A stretch of 64,000 nucleotides of DNA from Aedes albopictus (taxonomy: Eukaryota; Arthropoda; Insecta; Diptera; Culicidae), in assembly GCF_035046485.1 (NCBI RefSeq), contig NC_085138.1:424873265-424937264 (forward strand), written 5' to 3'. A program made the position numbers and the translations under genes. This document shows positions 1 through 9,781 of this stretch, one piece after another. Numbering within the stretch: position 1 is the stretch's first letter; each line of letters begins with the position of its first letter. The notes beneath the pieces are model-generated. The model saw only the letters and a list, made by a program, of their open reading frames with translations, searched no databases and was not told where the DNA came from.

Positions 1-460
1 TTAGAAAGTATTTCCTGTTCAAATTTCAAGAGATTCTAGAAACATTCCTGGATGAGCTTCATTGACAATCTGAGAATAAGTTCCTAAAGGTATCCTTGGA
101 GAAACACATGGAGTAATACCCGAAGCAACCCCTGAAAGAATTTGCTGTAATCACAGGAAGTAATTATATAAGATTATAAGAATCTCTGGAGGAATTTCTA
201 CGAGAATCACTGAAAGAAAATCCAGGAGATATTCTGGTGGGAATTTCCTATAGAATCCCTAGAGAAATTCTGTAAAAAGCCGTTACGAATTTCTTAAGTA
301 ATTTTTTTAACACTTTCTAAAGTAATGCTGAAACGATTTCGGACAAGTTCTTTGAATAATTCAATGACGAAATCTTTGGAAAAATGTCTCAAGCAATCCT
401 TAAAATATTTTATGAAGAATCACTAGAAGAATTTATCCCTTGTGAAGTTTCAGAGGCAAT
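1..460. repeat. Degenerate GAATTTC/TTCCT low-complexity repeat block
   Basis: The block is short, irregular copies of motifs such as gaatttctt, ggaatttc and cctggagaaa, with no lasting reading frame. The same texture recurs throughout the window (3.2, 5-7, 34.9, 37-39, 43 and 52 kb). A SINE interrupts it at its right end. No gene is visible. Confidence 0.6.
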
Positions 461-756
461 GCATAGGATTCTGCAGTTAGCCTAGTTGTTAAGGCTTTGG
501 ATCGCAAATCCGAAGACGGCGGGTTCGATTCCCGTTCCGGTTGAGAAAATTGTCTCGACTCTCTGGGCATAGTGTATCATTGTGCTTACCACACAATAAA
601 CTTATTCATGCAATGGCTGGCAAAGAAAGCCTTCCAATTAATAACTGTGTAAATGCTCAAAGAACACCAGGCTGCAGAGAGGCAGGCCAAGTTCCAGTGG
701 AACGTAGAGCCATACAGAAGAAGAAGAAGAAGAATAAGAAGAAGAAGCATAGGATT
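461..756 (+). mobile_element. tRNA-derived SINE with 10 bp target-site duplication
   Basis: The element body is 471-746, flanked by exact 10 bp direct repeats gcataggatt at 461-470 and 747-756. Its 5' part resembles a tRNA: a pol III A box (tagcctagttg, 478-488), a B box (ggttcgattcc, 522-532), and between them a 5 bp anticodon stem around a seven-base loop reading GCA, as in tRNA-Cys. The body after 541 is unrelated to tRNA and ends in a GAA-rich simple-sequence tail (716-746). Box A, box B, tail and TSD together define a SINE. It could belong to the Feilai or another Aedes SINE family; the exact family was not determined. Confidence 0.9.
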
Positions 757-960
757 TTCCAAAAAGAACTCTTCAAAAAATGTCTGGAAAAGCAGACATT
801 TAGAGGAGCTCTGGAGAAATTTCTTATAGAAGCCCTGTAAGAATCGCCAGAGCGATTTCTGAAATAATCAATGAAAAATTTTCTGAGGATATTTATCGAA
901 AGCTTTCAGAGGAATTGCAGATCAAATTTCATTTTTTCTTTTTCCAATATTACTCTCTGG
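757..960. repeat. Continuation of degenerate GAATTTC repeat block
   Basis: This is the same low-complexity repeat as left of the SINE, resuming after the right target-site duplication. It supports the view that the SINE landed inside an existing repeat block. Confidence 0.5.
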
Positions 961-3169
961 AAATTGTAAATTTTCCCTGAGTCATTCTCAATCAATCTTC
1001 TTTTTCACTGGTTTAACATTGTACTTTCACAAACTTCTCGTTTTGCTAGAGGACCTTCTAGGATTTTCATGTTTGTTATCTTTGTTATTTTGGAGAACCC
1101 TGTATAAATAAACACTTTCTCAGGGTAGAGCCCGTAAACGCAACCATTTAGGAAATTAAGATTCACAACTTGGTTTCCCCGTAAAACATCTACGATATTG
1201 ACACTTACCTTCATTCCCCTCTATTCCCACCTACCTTCATCAAACCACCAGGCAATTTGACCCCTCATAACCATTTTACACGACTCATTCCAGTCGATTT
1301 ATGGTGGTTATTAATTTTAATTCCTGTGAAAATCCTCACACCTTGCTGGTGTGGTCTCCTCCTTATCGCAACTCCAGGCTTCCTTCCTGCCCGCCTACCT
1401 ACCAGGAATACCGGGCATCCGCCTGAACCATAGGCACCTGCAATTGTTGCGGCCGTGTCATGTGTGCGCTGGAACGAACATGTGTGGTGGATTTTAGAAA
1501 GGAAAAGTTTCAACCACAATCTCTAAAACCACACGGCGCCGCGCCGGCCATGGCCACACCCGCACCCGCACATATGACCGTTTTCACACGCATTTTCTCG
1601 CACCGCACCGGGATTTGTCGCAGCTGGTTTTTGAGTCAGGCAGCCGAATGCCGTGCGAAGAAGGATGGTACCGCCGCCCCGGTGGTAAAGTTATGCCACA
1701 CCGGAATGTGTTAATCATAATTAATGGGTTTTAGACGAGGATTGATGTGGTTTGGTCGTCGTCGAGCGTCGGGAGGTGACTTTATCCCGGTAAGGAAAGT
1801 ATGACGGTCGCCATGTGGTGTGAAATGACTTGCCTCGTATGATGATCAATTTGTTTTAAGTTCCGTATGGTCTGCGATGGATTACACTATTTTGAATCTG
1901 GTTGACAATAAAGGTTTGAAGTCAGAACTTTCACAGAAAATAAAAACAAAAAAAAATAACAATGTGAACATTTTGAATGATGTAAAATTTGACAAAAGTC
2001 GTTCCAGCAGTTTGATGATTCTACATGGAACGACACTCCTGAAGGATATGTCATCCTACTCCGGTGTGTCATTAGTTAACATACGCACAATTTCCAACAG
2101 ACAAGTGTGATAAATGCTACCGTTGGGAAAATTGTGAAATATTTCACTAATGTGAGTCGTTACGACATCCCTAAAAAAACAAACTTTCAAGCGAGCTTTT
2201 ATCTGCGGTAACCAGAAGGCTTCCCTTTCTTCCCAAGGGAGGCACCCTAAATGATGAAATAGACACTCATGCCAATAAATCTCGCTTATACGATGTATGT
2301 ATGTCTCCAGATCGCACATACACCCAACCATTTATGCAAAATTACCTTGCCCATTTGGCACAGCCTTCCCGAAATGGATGAAATTACCTGCACAAACGAC
2401 GCCGATCCTTCTCAGAGAGCATGAAACTGACGACGGTCACAACACAACACAGGATGATTTCGTTCCAAATGACCCATTTCTTCTGCCCACTGACTGCTGT
2501 TACGAACGACGACATTCACTTCCATAAATCAGTTCGATTTAATTTCCTGTGTAGGTACTTCGGAGGGGGGAGGGGGGTGCTGAAAGGCTCCCATTTTCCC
2601 CATTTTGACAGTAAACTTGAGGTTCCGAAGAAGGTATTTCCTGCAATGATTGGATCCCACTCGAGTTTTACTTGAGTGAAAATAGCACATTTCTCATCTT
2701 CCGAAAAGGAGTCATTTCTATGGACAGCAGCGGTGCATTACTTTACTGGGAGAAGCTGACTGACTCGCTTACTGACTGACGACTGACGGACGGCGACGGC
2801 AGCCCGAAAAAGAGTGACGAATGATTGAAGGGGACTACCGGGGATCGTGTCAAATCAATTTCCTCCGACTGACTAGTCAGCGGCGGGAAGATGAGTTATT
2901 TATTATATTTTAATTTTTGATTGAATAATACTTACGAAAAAAAGTAAGTATTCGTACTCGCCAAATGCTACATGAATTCAAAAATAATTACCATATTCAA
3001 TACTCAAAGATCAACCAATAAGACATGCCGGAAAACATGTCCAGGTATTAGCCTTGGTATTAGCACTTACTGCTCATTTCGACAATATTCTTAAATCGAA
3101 CTTCACGGGGAGCAATGGAAATTCAATAGTGCTGTTTTTAACGCAAATTCACAAAGAAACTGTTGAAGA
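961..3169. other. Non-repetitive intergenic sequence, no gene recognised
   Basis: This stretch lacks the GAATTCC texture. A GC-richer part (about 1,340-1,800) has CpG-containing runs and an NcoI-like ccatgg; a second (about 2,740-2,890) carries short tgactgac repeats. Open frames here are under 100 codons, overlap on both strands and show no recognisable domain. It could hold regulatory DNA or an untranslated exon of a neighbouring gene, but nothing visible proves this. Confidence 0.4.
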
Positions 3170-3670
3170 TTTTTTTAAAGGTAACCCATGAAAAGTTCCT
3201 GACAGGAATTCTTCCATTGAATCCTCCAGGAACACCTCAATGGATTTTTTTTTCTCAATTCTATCATATTCCTCCAAAATTTTCTCCAAAATTTCTCTAA
3301 AGGCTAATAGAAACTACTCTCATGTTTTCCTTAGGATTTCTTTTTAAATATTCCTGTAGGAATTCTTTCAAAAAAAAACCCTCTTGAGTTTTTGTAAGGA
3401 TTCTTCATTCTTACTAGAATTCTCTTTCAATTTCTTCCAAAAAATGTGCCTCAGGAATTTATATATTGAATAATCTAGATATTCATCCAAGGATATTGGC
3501 AGATTCTTTTTTTTTTCAAGAATTTCTTCATTTGCTCAAACAAAGATTCCGTAAGGAATTCTTCTAAGGATTCCTTTAGGACTATATCCAGAGATTCTAT
3601 AAGTGATTTATTTGAGAATTCTTTCTCTTTTCCTTCAATAATAGTTTCGGAGATATTTGTAACGTTACTC
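3170..3670. repeat. Degenerate GAATTCC/CTTCC repeat block
   Basis: Imperfect copies of aattcttcc, ggaattc and tcctttagg motifs in no fixed frame. It ends near a gcgtagctagg motif followed by C-rich sequence (about 3,675-3,740). No gene is visible. Confidence 0.5.
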
Positions 3671-3842
3671 ATTGGCGTAGCTAGGATGGGGGGTGTTCCA
3701 GGGATGTCTGACACCCCCTAGAACAAATTTGGCACCCCCTAAAATATTTCCTAGACAGTCACCCAAAATTTTAAACTTCACACAATAATTCCAGTATTTA
3801 TTAATGGCACATTTCAAAGAAAGACGAAAGATTTCCAGCCCC

Positions 3843-5012
3843 CAACCTCCAAGAGATTGAAGAGGAGGTTAGCTGGTTAAAAAACAACATAGCCGCTGGA
3901 GCAGATCAACTACCAAGCGAGTTACTAAAACACGGTGGAGAAGCACTGGTGAGAGCACTATATTGGGTTATTACCAAGATTTGGGAGGAGGAAGTATTAC
4001 CGGAGGAATGGATGGAAGGTATCGTGTGTCCCATCTACGAAAAGGCGATAAGTTGGATTGCGGGAACTATGGCGCGATCATACTACTGAGCGCAGCCTAC
4101 AAGGTACTCTCTCAAATTTTATGCCACCGTCTATCACCGATTGCAAGAGAGTTCATGGGGCAAAATCAGGCTGGATTCATGGGTGAACGCGCTACAATAG
4201 ATCAGATGTTCGTCACCCGCCAGGTGTTGCAGAAATGCCGCGAATACAATGTGCCCACACATCACTTGTTCATCGATTTCAAATCGGCGTATCCCGGGTA
4301 GAGGAAAAGAGCTCAATAATAGCATATTTTGATATTGAGATCAAAATGTGATATTGGTTTGATTGATATAAGAGATAAAAGATCTAATAATAATATCTAA
4401 AATTTACTCTTGGAACATCATCATCAGATCATATTTACATCTTGTAAGATCTAACCAATAGCAGCAAGCTATTCGTTTGATCTTGAAATATCAAATTTTG
4501 ATATTGTTCAGATGTTCCAGGAACATTTTTCAGATATTATTTTCAGATCTTTTATCTCTTATATCAATCAAACCAATATCACGTTTTGATCGTCAGTACT
4601 TCACCTCTACCCGGGATGATACAATCGATCGAGAACAGCTATGGCAGATTATGCACGAATACGGATTCCCGGATAAACTGATACGATCGATCAAGGCGAC
4701 GATGGATCGAGTGATGTGCGTAGTTCGAGTATCAGGGACACTCTCGAGTCCCTTCGAATCTCGCAGAGGGTTACGGCAAGGTGATGGTCTTTCGTGCTTG
4801 CTGTTCAACATTGCGTTAGAATGTGTAATAAGGAGAGCGGGGATAAACACGAGTGGAAAGATCTTCACGATCTCCATTCAGCTGCTTGGTTTCGCTGATG
4901 ATATTGATATTATAGCTCGCAAATTTGAGACGGGCTCCAGGGAGGAATCACCGCGCCCGCTACCCAGAATTCATATCGACGGTGATGAAATCGAGGCGGT
5001 TGAAGAATTCGT
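3843..5012 (+). pseudogene. RTE-like LINE reverse transcriptase fragment, split by a MITE
   Basis: Translation gives reverse transcriptase motifs: LPEEWMEGIVCPI, NQAGFMGERATIDQ and HHLFIDFKSAY before the insertion, then FESRRGLRQGDGLSCLLFN and GFADDIDII after it. The palm motif is FADD, with the aspartates present. The copy lacks the endonuclease half at its 5' end, is interrupted at 4293-4615, has an internal loss after IIARKF, and runs into repeat sequence after VEEFV (about 5,012). It matches the copies at 9.5-14.1 and 44.3-45.7 kb but is more diverged. The RTE clade is inferred from the RQGDGLS block and from the GHVARM-type tail of sister copies. It is a dead remnant. Confidence 0.85.
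4293..4615. mobile_element. 323 bp MITE with long inverted repeats, inserted in the RTE copy
   Basis: Both ends read cccgggtagagg inward. The arms stay alike for about 110 bp; a stretch including gtgatattggtttgattg is shared by the left arm and the reverse complement of the right arm. The element cuts the codons after FKSAY, and the reading frame resumes just after it. The dinucleotide AT flanks both sides (4291-4292, 4616-4617), as expected of a 2 bp target duplication. It has no coding capacity, so it is a non-autonomous DNA transposon. A mariner-like TA duplication does not fit the junctions as well. Confidence 0.88.
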
Positions 5013-6965
5013 CAAGCAACTCCTGTTGCGATTCTTCCAGCAATTTCTCTTAGAACTCCTCTTAAAATTCTCACTGTGGTACCTTCCAGAATTTTACTAG
5101 GGAAGTTCTTCCGGAAATTCTTCCGGAAAATCTCCCTGGAATTTTTCTAAAAATCTCTTCGGTGATTCTTCCAGAAATTTCTTAAAGGATATATCCAGGA
5201 CTTTCTCCAGAGGTTCTTCCACAAAATCCAACAGGGGATTTTCCCCAAGAACTTCTATTGACCTTCCTGCATGAATTTCAGCTGGAATTCTTCAAGAAAT
5301 TCCCGTCAGGACTCCTTCAGAAATACTTCTAGGGATTTCTCCTGGCATACTTACTTGCTGCAATATTTCGGGAAATCTTCCTGAGATTCCTCCAGAAATT
5401 CCTGCTGCGATTCCATCAGGGATTCCTCCAGTATACTTCTACCAATTCTTTCAAGGACAACTGTAAGTATTCGTCCAGGCATTTGTAAGAGAAACTTCTC
5501 TTAAGATACCCCCGGCATTTCTGATTCTAGGATTTCTATAGAAATTACTTCTATGATACCTCCCGGAGCTCTAGGAATTCCTTCAGATAATCCAGCTGGG
5601 ACTCCTCAAGCAATTCCTGCGGTTCTTCCAGCTATTCTTCCTCCAGAAATTCTTACAGTGGTACTTCAGAAATTATGTTACGGGTTCTTCTAGAGCTTTT
5701 TCCTGGCTTTTTGCTGACATCTTTCCAGGCAATCTTCCTAAATTTTTGCAGATATTTCTTTGGTTGCTATACCAGGGATTTCTCCAAGGACTCATCCAGG
5801 AATTCCTCCAGAAATTCCTCATTGAATTCCGGCAGAAACTATTTTTGTCCTTCATTCAAGAATACCTCAAACAACTCCTCCTGCGGTTCTTTCAGCAATT
5901 CCTCCTGAAATTCTGACTATGATACGTCAAGATTTTATTTCTAGAGATTCCTATGCGAATTTATCCTAGCATTATGGCTGGAATTCTTCCTGAGAATCTT
6001 TCAGGAATTCCTCCTGCGATTCTTCAGGGTTTTCTCTATAGATTCTTCCAGAATACCTCTACTGGTTCCTGCAGGGACCTCTCTAGGTATTCCTAGGATT
6101 TCTTCTTTGGATTTCCCCTGGTATTCCTAATGGGGTTTCTCTAGAAATTTCTGAACAATTTCCTGCAGCAATTCTTTCTAGAATTTCTGCTGAAATTTCT
6201 ACAATGATACATACCAGATTGGTTCTACGAATACCTAATGTGATTTTCCTTGTGATTTGTTCAGAAGCTCTCCGGTGATTTCTCCAGGAATTTTTATCCA
6301 AGATATTTTTTTCAAGAATTGTCTCATAAATTTCTCATGGGATTCCTCAAGAAACTCCTCTTGGCCTACCTTCAGGAATTTCAGCTGGATTTCTCAAGCT
6401 GTTCCTGCTGTACCTCTTCCAGCAATTCCTCCTAGGACTCCTTCAGAAATTCTTACTGTAATATCTCCCGGAAATCTTCAAGGGATTCTTCTTAAAATTT
6501 CTACAAGGATTCCTTCAAAAACTTGCTGGTAATATGCAAGTTAATCCTAAGAGTCTTCCAGAAATACCTTCGGTGTTTCCTACTGGAAATTCTAAAAGAT
6601 TTTTTTCCTGCGATTTCTCCACATATTTTTATTGGATTCCTCCTGGAACTCCTCTTTACGTTCATCTTGTAAATCCTCCTGGGATTCCATAAGCGATTCC
6701 TGCTGCTTCTAATGTTTCAGGAATGCCTCCTAGGTCTCCTCCTGAAATTCTTACTGAGATACCTGCAGGAATCCTTCTAGGGATTCCTCCTGGCTTTTTT
6801 GCTGGGATCCGGTTCTTCTAGGCAGTTTTCCTAGGGTACTTCCAGAAATGCTTTTGATTCTTCCGGGGATTTTCTAAAGACTCATCCAGAAATTTCCCTA
6901 AAGTTTCTGTTCATGGATTACTCTAGAAATTCATCATGGTATTACTTATGAAACTCCTCTTGGCT
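5013..6965. repeat. Long degenerate tandem array of about 12 bp GAATTCCTCCAG-type units
   Basis: Nearly 2 kb of imperfect units such as aattcctccaga, often spaced 12 bp, so that one frame reads RNSS repeatedly (clear at about 5,790-5,840). Units vary in sequence and spacing and stops are frequent, so this is not coding. It begins where the RTE copy ends and stops before a poly-A stretch near 6,980. Confidence 0.7.
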
Positions 6966-7079
6966 CTTCCTTTTCACAGAAAAAAAAAACAAAACAACCT
7001 GGAAGCCACTGAAAGTGACATCCCCTAGGCACCCCCTAGGAAAAAATCCTAGATACTCCAAAGACGTTACTAGCAAGTT
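6966..7079. other. Short C-rich junction between repeat blocks
   Basis: An A-run is followed by a segment with cacccccta-like motifs and gttactagc. This loosely resembles, inverted, the C-rich segment near 3,675-3,740, so the two could be ends of one old element; the match is weak. Confidence 0.25.
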
Positions 7080-7790
7080 TTTCTTCAATTATCCCTTCTG
7101 ATATATCAACACGAGTTCTACAGATATGTCAAGAATTCCTCCAAGGTTTCCTTCAGGAACTCCCAAAAATCTGCAATTACTTTGTAGTTGCAAGTACAAG
7201 TAGTTACTCTGAGAATTTTCTTAGAAATTCTTCCAAGTATTCCTTCTGAAATTTTTCTAAAGATTCAATGGGAAATCGCTCCAAAAAATCCTCCAAGGAT
7301 TTTCTCTAATAATTTCCACTGAAATGCTTCTAAAAATCAAGGATTTCTTTAAAAAAAACCATTCTAGAGTTCTTCCAGAAAATTCTTAAAAAATCATCTC
7401 AGGAACACCAAGGGAAAATATTAAAAAATCAAGAATTTCTACAAAGATGCTTAAAACATTATGGAAAATATATGCAGATTTCCTTGTAGAAACTTCCAGA
7501 TCAACTCTTGGAGAAATTTTTAAATAATTTTTGGAGGATTTCCTGGGAAACTCATTAAAAATACTTGGACAAATGCATGAAGAAATCTAAGAAGTTTTTC
7601 TCAAAGGATGTTTGAAGGATTTGACAACCCCGCAGAAATCGTGGAAGATTTTATGAATCTTTGAAGAAATTCCTTTTGAATTTCTTACAGGAATTTTTGT
7701 AGGAACCCTTTGGGTCATTTCTGAAATATCGGATGAACTCCTTGAAGAGCCTTTGAAGAAATTCCTACCGGAATCATTGACGGAATGAAG
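7080..7790. repeat. Degenerate GAATTTCC repeat block
   Basis: Irregular copies of ggaatttc, ttccaaggat and aaattctt motifs, the same texture as the other blocks. No gene or regular period was found. Confidence 0.5.
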
Positions 7791-7825
7791 GAAAAAAAAA
7801 ATACTCGAGTACTTTCTACAATGAC

Positions 7826-8035
7826 ATCATTGTAATCTTGTACCGACTTTTCGAACCCTCTTCTAAGCAGAATATCCTCTTCGAATGAGTGTAATCAGTA
7901 AGGTACCTTTTAATTCCTGACACTGAGGAAGAATAAAAGTGGTAGTCGAAATACGCGGATCTGTCAAAGGATAAGCAAAATAGGGCGGAATTGAAAGGTA
8001 CATAACTGATTACACTCATTCGATGATCATTGTAA
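7826..8035 (-). mobile_element. Hairpin element (short form) with 10 bp target-site duplication
   Basis: The element 7836-8025 is flanked by exact direct repeats atcattgtaa (7826-7835 and 8026-8035). On the minus strand it has a 5' arm starting near cgaatgagtgtaatcag, a shortened inverted second arm, and a unique tail ending gtcggtacaaga. The complete form of the family is at 35.7 kb. This copy lost most of its second arm. There is no coding capacity. The 10 bp duplication is unusual for common MITEs and resembles that left by target-primed retroposition. Confidence 0.75.
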
Positions 8036-9023
8036 AACTGAAAAAAAAATACTAAGTAAATGTGGCAGATATGATTGGAGAAATACACGCAGAAAAAACG
8101 ATGTTAATATCAAAATTATTTGAGGTAAATTCAAATAAATTGTCTATTTCTTCAGGCCACAAAAATAATATTGTTTGGAGCAAAGTGAACCTCACATTTG
8201 AAGCGAATGCAATCCATGTTTGAAACAAACATGCATCTTCTGACAGATTGTGTTACAAATGAATGTAATATTTTTTGTTTTGTGACAGGTCAGCGCTACG
8301 GAAATATTTGTTTTCTCATTAAACTTATAAAGTAATTGCCTTCGCTGGAAAAACCCACCTTCCGTGTAACCCTTCCAATGCCAACATAATGTACAACAAT
8401 ACATCTCTAAATAACATACGCTCCCGAAAACAACGGCATTTAGCGGAATTTTTTTTTTCGTGAAATTTGCCTTTTTTGCAGGAGGAAATCTGAAGCTGGA
8501 ACTTGTGAGTTTTGTTTCTGTTCTCGACGACGAAACGGGGAACTCCTCAATGTGTATTGTTGAAATCAATATGTAATTGTGTTTGTTTTATAAATTTGAA
8601 TTTTTGTTTTAAACGTTTTAACAGTTCACCGAATAAACATGATTATTTTTGTATCAAACGAACGAAAATTATCTCCGTGTACTTCATGAAATCCTTGTAG
8701 GAATTGCTGAACTTTTTTTTGAACGCCAAGAGGACTTTTTAAAAGAAATACTAAAGGAATTTGTAAAAAAATGTTAAAAAATTTTGGAGGAGTTTTGAAA
8801 GATTTTATGTATTTATTTTATTTATTTATTTATCTAATTTATTCTACCCTGAAGGAATTCTTGGACAAATAATTGGCATCTTTGCAGGAGGCTCATCACG
8901 TTTTATTTTCTACATGCGGAACAAAATCTTGAAGAAAACGTTGGAGGATTGCACGCAGAAATTTATAAAAAAAAATGGCAGAATTTCTAAAGAAATTTTT
9001 GGAGATATTTCTAGGAGGAAGTT
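8036..9023. other. AT-rich intergenic sequence, no gene recognised
   Basis: Includes a ttta/tatt-rich stretch (about 8,805-8,840) and some GAATTTC-type repeat (about 8,690-9,020). Short open frames have no recognisable motif. Nothing further is visible. Confidence 0.4.
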
Positions 9024-9145
9024 TTAACCTTCCGTAACTCGCGCGGTTGACTACCTGCGTCAACACCACGCTAATGCTGAGTACAAAAAGCGAGATTTTT
9101 TCAACGTGTTGTACAAAATACAACAGCGCGATCGCTCGTGGGTAA
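9024..9145. mobile_element. Fragment of the TTAA-flanked family with ttaaccttccg end
   Basis: Begins ttaaccttccgtaactcgcg and contains gttgtacaaaatacaacagcgcga. This resembles the ends of the larger element at 39.6-42.5 kb, which carries the same tacaaagtacaaca core. Only a short, one-ended copy remains. Confidence 0.45.
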
Positions 9146-9506
9146 ATAATGGAAGTTTTGATAACATTCTTGGAAGAATTTCATAGAATTTCCTTGAAAG
9201 AACTTTGTCCGGGACTGAGGTACGTTCATCCACCCTTAACTTCAGCGCTGGATCAAGTTTCTCTCTTGAGATCTATATAGACTCTATATATGACGCCAAG
9301 CCCGTGCACAAGGGGGGTGGGGGGGGGGCATTACCGACGCTTTATACACTAGGCGCCCCTCCGCCTTTTGCTGAAATCGGGAAAAATTCCTCCATAGACG
9401 CCACTTCTGTGGACGGGCATGTATGACGCCATATACTTTTACCCTTGTATCGATTCTATAGAGGAATGCCATTTACCGGAAAACCATTCACCGGAAATAT
9501 CTTTAC
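9146..9506. other. Intergenic stretch with G-run, no gene recognised
   Basis: Contains a long G-run near 9,311-9,328 and a small accgg-rich repeat (about 9,465-9,505, atttaccgg / attcaccgg). No coding region is supported. Confidence 0.35.
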
Positions 9507-9781
9507 CCTCAACAGAAGCTCGTGCCGCGAGCAGAAATATGCAGGGATAAAGACGGAGGCCTCTTGACGGACGAACGTGAGGTGATCGAAAGGTGGAAGC
9601 AGCACTTCGATCAGCACCTGAACGGCGTGGAGAACGTAGACACAGGAGCCCACGGCAATGGAGGAAACGACGACGCCAGTGCAGCGGAGGACGGAAATGA
9701 ACCAACTCTAACGCTGAGGGAAGTTAAGGATGCCATTCACCAGCTCAAAACCAACAAAGCAGCTGGTAAGGATGGTATCGC

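Noticed and set aside
541..840. 99-codon frame with a Lys-rich run
   Set aside because: It is the SINE body; the lysines come from the GAA-type tail.
3675..7075. Possible 3.4 kb fold-back element with C-rich ends
   Set aside because: The inverted similarity of the ends is short and imperfect and no target duplication was found.
8192..8569. 125-codon minus-strand frame
   Set aside because: No recognisable motif, crosses T-runs, and composition equals the surrounding AT-rich DNA.
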